A DNA stretch of 64,000 nucleotides, taken from contig JBATXM010000228.1 in the NCBI GenBank assembly GCA_049673305.1, positions 17,325 through 81,324 on the forward strand, given 5' to 3'. Made by a program: the position numbers and the translations under genes. The notes beneath the pieces are model-generated. The model had not been told where the DNA came from. It did not search any database and was given only the letters and a program-made list of their open reading frames with translations. This DNA comes from GCA-003244245 sp049673305 (GTDB taxonomy: Bacteria; Actinomycetota; Actinomycetes; Mycobacteriales; Pseudonocardiaceae). Of this stretch, positions 47,738-56,739 are shown piece after piece; position 1 is the first letter of the stretch; the number at the start of each line of letters is the position of its first letter.

Positions 47738-48166
47738 CTAAGGCCAGCTCCCTGCGTTCCATGGGTCGATCACGTCGATCCCAGTGTCGTAGAAGTCCTT
47801 GCAATTGCGCGTAGCCAGAGCCGCATTGTGAGCGCGGCAGATGGACGCGATCTGCGCGTCGAATCCATCGATGGGTAGCCCAGCATGCTCACGATGAGTC
47901 ACGATTATGGAGTAGTGCGCCGCCGCCGTAGCATCGAAGGGCAAGACTTGGTCCTTGAACGCGGCGAAGACATCGTTGGTAGTCGCCTCCAGGAGGTCTC
48001 TGCGGCGACCGGCGGGGAGACGTTCGATGCCGTAGCGGATCTCGGCGAGCGTGATTGACGTCGTGTACAACTCGTTGCCGCGGCGCGCGCGGACCCAGTC
48101 CCGAACGACCGGAGCGGGAGATGGCTTCATGAGCTCGGATGCGACGTTGGTGTCGAGAATGATCAT
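47738..48166 (-). CDS. PIN-domain toxin (VapC/FitB-like)
   Basis: A 142-residue PIN RNase. Acidic active-site residues: MIILDTNVASELMKP (Asp), the middle Glu in LAEIRYGIERL, and FDAQIASICRAHNAALATRN with the later Asp residues. It overlaps the antitoxin by 4 nt. Its C-terminal 31 residues are nearly repeated at the end of the oxidoreductase at 54118-54213, a sign of a second, lost copy. Confidence 0.88.
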   Translation of the reverse strand: MIILDTNVASELMKPSPAPVVRDWVRARRGNELYTTSITLAEIRYGIERLPAGRRRDLLEATTNDVFAAFKDQVLPFDATAAAHYSIIVTHREHAGLPIDGFDAQIASICRAHNAALATRNCKDFYDTGIDVIDPWNAGSWP

Positions 48167-48450
48167 GAAGAGAAGTCGGCTGCCCGCACTGGGGTCGTCC
48201 GCGATAGTAGTTCGAGCTCGACCCCGCCGATCTCACCGAAGCGATCCAGCATCGCCTGGAACAGGCCGTCCGCGTCGTCCGGCTCGCGGACAGCTTCGAC
48301 GAGGATGGCTCGGATCTCAGACTCCATCGACCGACCGTGGCGGGCTGCCCTGATCCGCAACCGCTCTTTCACGTGATCGTCCAGGTTCCGGACACTGATT
48401 GCGGCCAGCGGGACCACCTCCTCACTGCTATCAATGCTAGCATCGCTCAT
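48163..48450 (-). CDS. FitA-like ribbon-helix-helix antitoxin
   Basis: A 95-residue protein. The RHH core is AAISVRNLDDHVKERLRIRA followed by ARHGRSMESEIRAILVEAV, a FitA/Arc-like DNA-binding fold. Its C-terminus should cap the PIN toxin. It overlaps the toxin by 4 nt, and the pair probably autoregulates. Confidence 0.85.
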   Translation of the reverse strand: MSDASIDSSEEVVPLAAISVRNLDDHVKERLRIRAARHGRSMESEIRAILVEAVREPDDADGLFQAMLDRFGEIGGVELELLSRTTPVRAADFSS

Positions 48451-48516
48451 CGCGCTGGAGGGATTCCGGTGCTGTTAAACGCTACTCGGACGGTATCGTC
48501 GGCCTACGATCTTCTT

Positions 48517-49141
48517 GTGCGCATCCGGATCATCGACGCGTTCACCGACCGGCCATTCGCCGGCAACCCCGCAGCCGTCTGCCTACTGGACGCCGATGCC
48601 TGGCCCGATGAGATCTGGATGCAGCAGGTCGCCGCCGAGATGAACCTGTCCGAGACAGCCTTCGCTTATCCGTTGTCCGAGCCTGCCGACGCTGACAGGG
48701 CACTGCGCTGGTTCACCCCCACCGTCGAGGTCGATCTGTGCGGGCACGCCACCCTGGCCACCGCCCACGCTCTGCGCAGCGGCCGAGGGACTCCCGGCAC
48801 CGTCCGGTTCAGCAGCCGAAGCGGCGTCCTGGTCACCCACACCCACGATGACGGCACCATCACCCTGGACTTCCCGATCGTGCCCGCCACCGAGATCCCA
48901 GTCCCCGACGGTCTCGCCGATACCCTCAACGCCACGCCCGACGCGACCTACGGCACCGGTACCCTCGGCGACCTGCTTGGCCCCCTACTGGTCGGGGCGC
49001 CTGGGCCGAAACAGCCTCACCGGGCTGCAGGCGTCCGCCCGCACCGGCCTGGTCCGCACAGCCGTCCACGGCGACCGCGTGTACCTGACCGGGCACGCCA
49101 TCACGGTCCTCGACGGCACTCTCCATCACATCGCCGGGTAA
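48517..49141 (+). pseudogene. PhzF-family isomerase, broken by internal deletion and frameshift
   Basis: The N-terminal half (MRIRIIDAFTDRPFAGNPAA from GTG 48517, with MNLSETAFAYP and VDLCGHATLATAHALRSG) is a good PhzF protein, with the catalytic Glu in SETAF. After about residue 155 the frame shifts, and only the last 40 residues remain in another frame (SLTGLQASARTGLVRTAVHG, then DRVYLTGHAI). About 90 residues of a 280-residue protein are missing. It is not expected to be active. Confidence 0.8.
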
Positions 49142-49181
49142 GAACGCCAGCACCCCGGGCCGATCCGGGCCGGATCTCACT

Positions 49182-50513
49182 ATGATCTCGGCCATGACGA
49201 CGCCATCGCGGCAGCAGCTCCGCGAATGGTCCGCCGCGCTCACGCTCGGCCCGCTGGACCCGGCCGATCCGAACGAGACGCGGTACGTCCCGCTGGCCGA
49301 CGCCGGCCGGGCTGCGGTCGATGAGCTCCTGGCGACGATCGAGCTGGCCATTGACACCACCACCCAACTGCTCTCCGGCCCGTCCGGCTCCGGCAAGACC
49401 ACCGAGCTGTACCGGCTCAAGGATGCGCTGGAACGCAATGGCTTCGAAGCCACGATCTTCGATGTCGGTGCCTATGTCAACGAGTCTTCGCCGATCGACG
49501 TCACCGAGTTCCTCATAGCGCTGGCGCTTGGCGCGCACGACGCGCTTGGCGCACATGAAGCGGACAGCAAGCCAGGGTTCGTCGGTAGGCTGCGCCGCCT
49601 CCTGGCCAGCCTCACGATCTCCGTCGACGTCCCCGGTCTGTCCGCCAGCGTGTCGCGGGACGGCTTGGAGGTCGAGGCGATGGGCACCTCGGTCGAGGTC
49701 GAGCTGCAACGGGAGCTGAAGAGCAGCGAATCGGTGGTGGCGGAGTTGCGGCGCAAACTCACCTACCACATCGGGCGGCTGTATGAGGAGGTTGCGGCCT
49801 TCCTCAGCACACTGCTGCCAGCGGAGGACCCAGGCCAGGGCTCGGTGCTCATCGTGGACGGCCTGGAGAAGCTGCGCGGCACCAGCGAGAACGACCTGGC
49901 GGTGCAAGAGTCGGTCCAGGCGCTGTTCGTCGCGCATGCCAGCAAGCTCAAGTTCGGCTCCCACCACATGATCTACACCGTGCCCACCTACCTGCAGTTC
50001 ACCACGCCCGGTGCGCTGCCCTTCGACTCCCGGGTGCTGCCAGTCCCGGTGCCGCATGTCCGGCCGCGCCCCGGCCAGGCCGCCGAAACCGTCACCAGAA
50101 CGGTTAAGGAGCTGCGGGAGGTCGTCTCCCGCCGGCTCCCGATTGATGAAGTCTTCGCCGGCACGCAGCTCGGTACTATTATCGAGGCGTCCGGGGGCCA
50201 CCTACGCGACCTGTTCACGCTGCTGCGTCAAGTGGTCAACCTCACGCTCCGCAGGTCGTTGACGCTACCGCTGCGCGACGAGCACGTCGAGGAGGCGATC
50301 AGCCTGGTAGCGCACGATTTCCTGTCAATGACAGCGGAGCAGGAAGCGTTCCTGCGCTGGGTGGCCTCCGGGGACGGCACGGTTCGGCCTGCGGAGTCCG
50401 AGGTGCAGCTGATGGCCCGGCTGCTGCAGAGCCACATGCTGCTCGGTCACCTCAACGGCCAGGACTGGTACGAAGTGCACCCGCTGGCCAGGAGAGCGCT
50501 CGGCCTCCCGTGA
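49182..50513 (+). CDS. P-loop NTPase of a putative conflict system
   Basis: A 443-residue AAA/STAND-type ATPase. Walker A is LLSGPSGSGKTTELYRLKDA and a Walker B-like LIVDGLEKLRG follows. The C-terminal region resembles a winged-helix. ATG 49182 and ATG 49194 are both possible. An 18-bp tandem duplication (49524, 49542) doubles LGAHDA. The stop overlaps the TPR gene by 4 nt. Paired NTPase/TPR genes in actinobacteria are often anti-invasion systems; this is inference from layout, not from a named family. Confidence 0.7.
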   Translation: MISAMTTPSRQQLREWSAALTLGPLDPADPNETRYVPLADAGRAAVDELLATIELAIDTTTQLLSGPSGSGKTTELYRLKDALERNGFEATIFDVGAYVNESSPIDVTEFLIALALGAHDALGAHEADSKPGFVGRLRRLLASLTISVDVPGLSASVSRDGLEVEAMGTSVEVELQRELKSSESVVAELRRKLTYHIGRLYEEVAAFLSTLLPAEDPGQGSVLIVDGLEKLRGTSENDLAVQESVQALFVAHASKLKFGSHHMIYTVPTYLQFTTPGALPFDSRVLPVPVPHVRPRPGQAAETVTRTVKELREVVSRRLPIDEVFAGTQLGTIIEASGGHLRDLFTLLRQVVNLTLRRSLTLPLRDEHVEEAISLVAHDFLSMTAEQEAFLRWVASGDGTVRPAESEVQLMARLLQSHMLLGHLNGQDWYEVHPLARRALGLP

Positions 50514-52093
50514 GTGGACAGCGACAGGCGGCCCGGAGCTTGCACCGGGATGTCGAGGCCGTGTGGGAGCGGCTCCGGGCCGAGTTCGTGCTATACGATG
50601 GGTTCTGGCTGGCGTTCCTGTTCGGCGTCCAGGCGCCTGACGTCGCCGAGCTGGTGGCCCGCACCCGGGATCAGGCCCGCCCGCAGGCCAAGCACGTCGC
50701 CACCCTCACGTTGACCGAGCGGGCGGGCGAGGCTGAGGTGCTCAGCCAACTGCTTGCCCCTCATCCAGCTGGTCTCGCTGCGACATGGGTGCTCGACGAC
50801 GAGGCCATTATGGCCGACCGGGTACGGCTGTGGTCCCGGCTGCTGCTGCGGCTCAACGAGAAACGTGACGCGCTGGCCACCGTCCACCCGGCCGCGCTGC
50901 TGCTGGCGTGCCCGGCCGGTTCGCTGCCACAGGTCCGCGACATCGCTCCGGACCTGTGGTCGGTCCGCAGCCTCACGGCGACAGTCAACACCGTGGCCGA
51001 CGCCACCACGGCCGCACCCGTGAAACCCGACACCGCGTCCCCGGCCCGCAGCGAGCTCACGCCGGTACCGGGTGAGCCCATCCATCCTTCGCCTGTGGTG
51101 AAGGCGCTGCTGAAGCGGGCCGCAAGCGCGTTGCGGTCGGGCCGCACCGACCTTGCGGTAGACGCGAGCCGTGGCGCGCTCGAGGCGGCATCGAGCCCGG
51201 ACGACGAGCTGCTCGCACACGCCTGGCTGGCTCAGGTGCGGGCTGAGCAGGACGAGCCGGTTGAAGCCGCCCGGCACGCCCGGATCGCGCTGGAGGGCCG
51301 GCGGCCACTCGAACTGGACACCACGGCGGCGCTGCTGAAGATCCTTTCCGGCTCGCTGGACAGCGAGATTGCGCTCGACGCCGCCACAGCTCTGGTGGAT
51401 CTGCACCGCGAGCTGGTGCGGCGCTCTCCAGACTCACCCACCACGCTGTGCGACCTGTCCGTCTCCCTGAACAAGCTCGCGGGCGTCCACCAAGAGCGCG
51501 GCCAACTCGACGACGCGCTGGCCGCCTACACCGAATCCCTCCACCTACGCCAACACATCCACACCACCTACGGCGACACCCCCCAATCCCTCCGCGACCT
51601 CTCCATCTCCCTCAACAACATCGGCCGCATCCAAGAACAACGCGACCAACTCGACGACGCGCTAGCCACCTACACCGAATCCCTCCACCTACGCCAACAC
51701 ATCCACACCACCTACGGCGACACCCCCCAATCCCTCCGCGACCTCTCCATCTCCCTCAACAACATCGGCCGCATCCAACAACAACGCGACCAACTCGACG
51801 ACGCGCTAGCCGCCTACACCGAATCCCTCCACCTGGCTCGCCGCATCCACACCGACTACGGCGACACCCCCCAATCCCTGGGCGACCTCTCCATCTACCT
51901 CAACAACATTGGCCGCATCCAACAACAACGCGACCAACTCGACGACGCGCTGGCCGCCTACACCGAATCACTCCACCTGGCTCGCCGCATCCACACCGAC
52001 TACGGCGACACCCCCCAATCCCTCCGCGACCTCTCCATCTCCCTCAACAACGTCGCCGGCATCCAACAACAACGCGACCAACCCCCCATCTGA
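50510..52093 (+). CDS. iSTAND-like/tetratricopeptide repeat protein, probably truncated
   Basis: 527 residues from GTG 50510. The first 160 residues end with LLLACPAGSLPQVRDIAPDL then WSVRSL, a sequence pattern seen in inactive STAND-type (iSTAND) domains of TPR proteins. From about residue 309, the protein has TPR units; units of 48 residues (TPQSLRDLSISLNNIGRIQ core) are almost identical at the DNA level. The last unit ends suddenly (RDQPPI, stop) in a C-rich stretch that resembles part of the repeat, so the gene is likely cut short by a deletion. With the NTPase it may form a sensor/effector pair. Confidence 0.7.
   Translation: MSGQRQAARSLHRDVEAVWERLRAEFVLYDGFWLAFLFGVQAPDVAELVARTRDQARPQAKHVATLTLTERAGEAEVLSQLLAPHPAGLAATWVLDDEAIMADRVRLWSRLLLRLNEKRDALATVHPAALLLACPAGSLPQVRDIAPDLWSVRSLTATVNTVADATTAAPVKPDTASPARSELTPVPGEPIHPSPVVKALLKRAASALRSGRTDLAVDASRGALEAASSPDDELLAHAWLAQVRAEQDEPVEAARHARIALEGRRPLELDTTAALLKILSGSLDSEIALDAATALVDLHRELVRRSPDSPTTLCDLSVSLNKLAGVHQERGQLDDALAAYTESLHLRQHIHTTYGDTPQSLRDLSISLNNIGRIQEQRDQLDDALATYTESLHLRQHIHTTYGDTPQSLRDLSISLNNIGRIQQQRDQLDDALAAYTESLHLARRIHTDYGDTPQSLGDLSIYLNNIGRIQQQRDQLDDALAAYTESLHLARRIHTDYGDTPQSLRDLSISLNNVAGIQQQRDQPPI
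51506..52081. repeat. 144-bp tandem repeat array (four units)
   Basis: Units start at 51506, 51650, 51794 and 51938, each 144 bp and encoding one and a half 34-residue TPR motifs (48 residues). They are nearly identical, differing mainly in the LRQHIHTT/LARRIHTD segment. A fifth unit expected at 52082 is replaced by unrelated sequence. Such arrays change copy number readily. Confidence 0.92.
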
Positions 52094-52235
52094 TCTTCGT
52101 CAAGGATCGTCCGTGGGCGCGTCGGCGGCAGGCGCCGACGCATCCCGCAGGGATGTGAACGTGGCGGTCTTCCCTGGGCACCCTGAGCCCGTGCGCGGCG
52201 ACATCCCCTGGCAGGTCCTTCGCTACGCTTCGCGG

Positions 52236-53536
52236 ATGGAGTGGACACCGGACCGGATTCGTCTGTTCCGCGCGACGGGACTGTCCTTGCCTCAACGCAA
52301 GTTCGCGAAAAAGCTGGGGTTCACCCTGCGAACGATCGGCAACGCCGAGCGCGGCGCCCATCCACCGAGCCTGGCGCTACGGCGCGCGTTGGACCAAGCC
52401 CTGGAACAAGCCCCCGAGACCCAACGCAACCGCTTCCTCGCCGCCGAAGCCGCGTCACAAGATGACGAACGACACGTGGCGTCGCTGCCGCTCACCAATT
52501 CCCGCCAGCTCACCGCGCACCTCGACGGCATAGAGCAGCGCGACGAGACGCTCAGGACATCCGCTGGCAACTCCGCCTTCGGCTGGTTAGGCGCGCAATC
52601 CTTGTCTGCCACAGCCACCCGATCGGTGGGCATGACAGACGTGCGGATCATCCGGGTGATGACTGAGACGTTCCGCAACCTGGACAACCGCTTCGGCGGC
52701 GGCCACACCCGATCGGCCGTCACCAACTACCTCGTCTCGGGCGTGCTCCCCTTGCTGCAGGAAGGTCGGTACTGCCACGACGTGCGGCGCGAGCTGTTCA
52801 CCACAGTGGCCGAATTAAGCCAGGTGGCGGGGTGGACGTGGTACGACATGGGCAACAGCGATTCCGGCCGTTATTATCTCTGGCAAGCGATGCAGCTGTG
52901 TCAGGACGTCGGCGATGACGCTCTTGCGGGCGAGATGCTGGCGGGAATGAGCCATCAGGCCGCCTTCTTGCAACAAACCGCCGTTGCAATAGATCTGGCC
53001 GAGCAGCCAAGGACCACGGCAAACGGGCGGGTGTTCCGGCGCTGGTCGCCGAAGCGTCCGTAATGGAAGCACACGGACTCGCACTGGCGCGGGACGTGAA
53101 TAGATGCTTGGCCGCCCTTCACGAATCGGAACGTGCCTTCGCAGCCGCAGAGGAGCGGGACCGCCCGGACTGGCTCGGGTATTTCGACGCTGCGTACCTC
53201 GCAGCGAAGTTCGGGCGCTGCTTACGTGACATCGGACGTCCCGCCGAAGCAGAACGGTTCGCTCGACGCTCACTGGACATGATCGACGGCCACGATCGGG
53301 GTAAACTGTTCAACTTGGTGCTCCTGGCCTCCGTGTTAACGACCCAGCGCAAGGTGGAGGAGGCCTGCCAGACCGCTTCAGCAGCACTACGCATCGCCCG
53401 CGACGTGCGGTCGGTGCGGACCACCGCTGAGCTGGCCGACCTGTCCCATCGCCTCGCGCCGCTGCGGGTCAATCCAGCGGTGCGCATGCTCAACGAGGAG
53501 ATGAGAGCAGCCGGGGTCCTGGTTCAGGAAGCCTGA
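52236..53536 (+). pseudogene. XRE-family HTH/TPR regulator, frameshifted
   Basis: An actinobacterial regulator: MEWTPDRIRLFRATGLSLPQ, RKFAKKLGFTLRTIGNAERG (HTH), then a long helical/TPR region. The first frame stops at 53063. The second frame continues the same protein (AKDHGKRAGVPALVAEASVM, then EAHGLALARD) to 53536. Restoring one base near 53005-53010 (GAGCAGCC, expected GAGCAGGCC) rejoins the frames. This could be a true mutation or a sequencing error. ATG 52236 is the family-type start. Confidence 0.8.
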
Positions 53537-54099
53537 CCGGCCTGGAATGCGAGAACGTACAGCAGCCCGATTTGAGTACCGGCCCCGATGATCTCTCCTC
53601 GGGCAATGCGGTCCCGGACCGAGTCCAAGCCGATCCACTCGACCCGGGCTGCCTCGTTGATGTCGGCGGGCCGGTGGGTGTCGGTGGCACCTTCACCCAG
53701 GAACACCAGGTTCTCGAAGTCCGCGCTACCGGCCAGCGGCTGAAACCGGGTCAGCAGCCGCATGCTGCGAGGCCGCCACCCCGTCTCCTCCTCCACCTCA
53801 CGAGCCGCTGTGACCGCAGGATCCTCATCCGGGTCGACGTAGCCGCCGGGCAGCTCCCACGTCCAGCAGTCCACCACAAACCGGTGCCGCCAGATCATCA
53901 GCACCCGCTGCCCAGCATCGTCGAGCAGCACCGTCATCGCGGCTTTCGGCATCCGTAGCACGTACTGCTCGAAGCGCACCCCATCGGGCAGCTCCACCTG
54001 CGCGATGCTCAACCGCAGCCGCCGGGTGTCATCGACCAGCTGCTCCCCGTGAATCGTCCAGTGCGTCGGCTCAGGGCGGTCGCCGGTGACTACAGACAC
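53524..54099 (-). CDS. Nudix hydrolase
   Basis: A 191-residue protein. The Nudix box reads GGYVDPDEDPAVTAAREVEE ending ETGW, with the REVEEE metal ligands intact. The fold is that of ADP-ribose/NDP-X pyrophosphatases. Substrate unknown. It ends 12 bp inside the 3' end of the regulator pseudogene (opposite strand). Confidence 0.9.
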   Translation of the reverse strand: MSVVTGDRPEPTHWTIHGEQLVDDTRRLRLSIAQVELPDGVRFEQYVLRMPKAAMTVLLDDAGQRVLMIWRHRFVVDCWTWELPGGYVDPDEDPAVTAAREVEEETGWRPRSMRLLTRFQPLAGSADFENLVFLGEGATDTHRPADINEAARVEWIGLDSVRDRIARGEIIGAGTQIGLLYVLAFQAGQAS

Positions 54100-54117
54100 C
54101 CGGACAGTCTCCCGCGT

Positions 54118-55362
54118 CTAAGGCCAGTCCCCTGCATGCCATGGGTCGATCACATCGATCCCGGTGTCGTGGAAGTCCTTGCGGTTGCGCGTGGCCAGAG
54201 CCGCGTCGTGGCTGCGGCAGAGCGGGACATGACGAGCAGGCACCCCGCCACGAGCTGCCCGGGTAGCGCCGCGAACGATGGTCTCCTTGACCAGTGCAGC
54301 GGCGCGCCCGGTGAGCACGCCGTTGCGCGGGGAGTCGTCGGCGTGCACGAACTGGATCACGCCGTCCCGGCGACCCAGGCTGAGGCATTGGAGCAGGTAG
54401 CGGAACCGGAGTGGCGCCACGCGACGGCCTCTCAACTGAGCGGCGATCGCGTCGGCCGCGTAACGGCCGGTCGGAATCGCCGTGGCGCATGCCATTCGCA
54501 ACTCCTTGCCATCCCGTCCGGGCACTGCCGCAGCATCCCCGACCGCGTAAACATCGGGGTGGGACAGCGAACGCAAGGTGTCATCAACCAGGACACGCGA
54601 AAGTCCATCGACGGCCAGTCCCGCCTCGCGTGCGAGAGAAGGCACCTGGAAACCCGTAGCCCACAGCACAGCGTCGAGTGCGACGACATGGCCGTCGGCG
54701 AGCACCACGCCAGCTGGATGCACCCCCACAACCTTCGCATTCGCGTGCACGTCGATCTCCAACCGATCGAATGCCTGCCGCAGGTGCTCTCGAGCGCGAG
54801 GGGACAGCCATCCGCCCGGCTCGTCTCCGGTCACCAGCCGCACTCGCAGGCTGGGGTACGTCTCAGCCAGTTCGGTGGCCGCCTCAATGCCGGTCGCACC
54901 GCCGCCAATGACGCCGAGCACGCCCCTGTCAGCCGCCAGCGCCGACACCCGCACGCCCAGTTCCCGCGCATCGTCGAACCCGGCGACCGTAAAAGCGTGA
55001 TCGGACCCGCCCGCAACCCCCTCCAAGTCCGCCATACTGCCGAGCGCGTACACCAGCGTGTCGTATCCAAGAACGCGCGGTCCCTCCGGAACGTCAATCC
55101 ACAGCTCGTGATGATCCGGATCGATAAACGTCACCCGCCCAAGGACAAGGTCAACGCCCGTACCGCGCAGTACATCCCGCAGCATCAGGTTGGGCAGTCG
55201 TTGGCCGGCGGCGAGCTGGTGTAGGCGCACCCGTTCAACGAACCGTGCAGCAGCGTTGACCAACGTCACCTGGGCCTCGTGTGGTCGGAGTTGACGGACC
55301 GCCCGCGTTGCCGCGGTAAGGCCGGCGTAGCCGGCACCGAGAACCACAATGCGATGAGTCAC
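54118..55362 (-). CDS. FAD/NAD(P)-dependent oxidoreductase (NDH-2-like) fused to a VapC tail
   Basis: A 414-residue flavoprotein. The FAD loop is VVLGAGYAGLTAATRAV, the NAD loop is GVIGGGATGIEAATEL, and DVYAVGDAAAVPG is the FAD-ribityl aspartate region. The last 31 residues (SHDAALATRNRKDFHDTGID and on) are not from this family: they match the C-terminus of the PIN toxin at 47738, with about 105 bp of DNA similarity. The core looks complete, so activity may be kept. It lies downstream of the ECF41 sigma gene on the same strand, 94 bp away. Confidence 0.85.
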   Translation of the reverse strand: MTHRIVVLGAGYAGLTAATRAVRQLRPHEAQVTLVNAAARFVERVRLHQLAAGQRLPNLMLRDVLRGTGVDLVLGRVTFIDPDHHELWIDVPEGPRVLGYDTLVYALGSMADLEGVAGGSDHAFTVAGFDDARELGVRVSALAADRGVLGVIGGGATGIEAATELAETYPSLRVRLVTGDEPGGWLSPRAREHLRQAFDRLEIDVHANAKVVGVHPAGVVLADGHVVALDAVLWATGFQVPSLAREAGLAVDGLSRVLVDDTLRSLSHPDVYAVGDAAAVPGRDGKELRMACATAIPTGRYAADAIAAQLRGRRVAPLRFRYLLQCLSLGRRDGVIQFVHADDSPRNGVLTGRAAALVKETIVRGATRAARGGVPARHVPLCRSHDAALATRNRKDFHDTGIDVIDPWHAGDWP

Positions 55363-55456
55363 TGACCGTCTCCTTCCACTGAAAATGTGTCACCACGTGA
55401 ACCGGCCAGCTCGCCAGTTCATGACACAACAGGGACGAGATCGGTAGTGCGTTCTG

Positions 55457-56356
55457 TCACATCTCCAGGCGCGACAGCTGCCCGGAGATGAACGACAGCT
55501 TGTCCGGATTGGCGATGGTGCGCACGACGCTGACGCAGTCACCGGCCAACTCCAGCACCATGACCACAAGCAGACGCCCGCCAGCGACACCCAGGATGCC
55601 GGGTTGCCCGTTCACCTCGGCTACCGTGATCTCCAGCCCCGGCAACGGCCGCGACATCCAGCCACTCAGGTAACGCGCGACCTGCTCCGCGCCCCGGACC
55701 GGGCGCCGAGCAGCAGGGGCCTTGCCACCACCGTCGGCCCAAGCCACGACATCAGCGGCCAGCATGTGCTCCAGCCCGGCCAGGTCCCCGCCCCGCGCGG
55801 CGGCCAGGAATCGTTCGGTGATCCGGTGCTCCTGCTCCCCCGAGACGTCAAATCGCGGATGTTCCTGGCTCACGTGGGCTCGCGCACGCCGATACAACTG
55901 CTGAGAATTGGCCTCTGTCAGTTCCAGGATGTCCGCGATCTCCCGGTGGCTGTAGGCGAACGCCTCCCGCAACACAAACACCGCCCGCTCTGCGGGAGTC
56001 AGCCGTTCCAGCAGTACAAGAAACCCCAGTGAAACGGACTCCCGCTGCTCAATGGTCTCCATCGGGTCAAGCGAGGGGTCCGCGGTGAGCACCGGCTCCG
56101 GCAACCAGGGGCCGACGTAATCCTCCCGGCGAGCACTGGCCGATGTCAGCCGGTTAAGACACAGGTTCGTCACCACCTTCGCCAACCACGCTGCCGGCAC
56201 CACAACCAAGGCGCGGTCGACCCCGTTCCAGCGCAAGAACGTGTCCTGCACCGCATCCTCGGCCTCGCTCGCCGAACCCAGCAGGCGGTAGGCCAACGCG
56301 AACAACCGAGGCCGCGCAGCCTCGAATTCGCGCACGTCATCCGGCACCGCTGACAT
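55457..56356 (-). CDS. ECF41-type (SigJ-like) RNA polymerase sigma factor
   Basis: A 299-residue sigma factor. Region 2 is LFALAYRLLGSASEAEDAVQ, then DTFLRW; region 4 is SHREIADILELTEANSQQLY. The C-terminal SnoaL-like extension has the ECF41 marks DGGGK and NPDKL, which modulate activity in place of a separate anti-sigma. ECF41 genes normally sit beside an oxidoreductase, carboxymuconolactone decarboxylase or epimerase; here the FAD oxidoreductase fills that role. Words like TGTCAT/TGTGACA lie between the genes, but no clear TGTCACA-N16-CGTC promoter is seen. Confidence 0.92.
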   Translation of the reverse strand: MSAVPDDVREFEAARPRLFALAYRLLGSASEAEDAVQDTFLRWNGVDRALVVVPAAWLAKVVTNLCLNRLTSASARREDYVGPWLPEPVLTADPSLDPMETIEQRESVSLGFLVLLERLTPAERAVFVLREAFAYSHREIADILELTEANSQQLYRRARAHVSQEHPRFDVSGEQEHRITERFLAAARGGDLAGLEHMLAADVVAWADGGGKAPAARRPVRGAEQVARYLSGWMSRPLPGLEITVAEVNGQPGILGVAGGRLLVVMVLELAGDCVSVVRTIANPDKLSFISGQLSRLEM

Positions 56357-56451
56357 GCACCGACCATACGGTGGTGATCTGTTCCGGGCTGGCGAGCAGG
56401 GTGTCCATCGCTGCGCGCCGAACCACCCACGTCGCTCGTCGTATCTGATGA

Positions 56452-56739
56452 TCAGCGGCGTCGATACACGGCGGAGCGGTGGTCAATGTCGAGAACCTGG
56501 ACTGTCCGGTGGTCGAGGTCGACGTGATAGATCACGCGGTAGGTGCCCCTCCGCGCACCCAGGCAACCGGCCAGCGGCCCCACCAACGGCTTGCCCACTC
56601 GGAGCGGGTTCTCGGCGAGCGGCCCGTCGAGAAAATCCAGCACAGCCGCTGCCACTGCCTCGGGCAACTGTTCGGCCAAGGCGCGCCGTGCCGCAGGCTG
56701 GACCCGAACGTCGAATCGCACGACCGAGTAGCCCGTCAC
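56452..56739 (-). CDS. RelE/ParE-type toxin
   Basis: A 95-residue protein with the RelE fold pattern: VRVQPAARRALAEQLPEAVA, GARRGTYRVIYHVDLDHRTV and the C-terminal VLDIDHRSAVYRRR. The arginines and tyrosine there are typical of ribosome-dependent RelE mRNA cleavage. It overlaps its antitoxin by 4 nt. Confidence 0.9.
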   Translation of the reverse strand: MTGYSVVRFDVRVQPAARRALAEQLPEAVAAAVLDFLDGPLAENPLRVGKPLVGPLAGCLGARRGTYRVIYHVDLDHRTVQVLDIDHRSAVYRRR

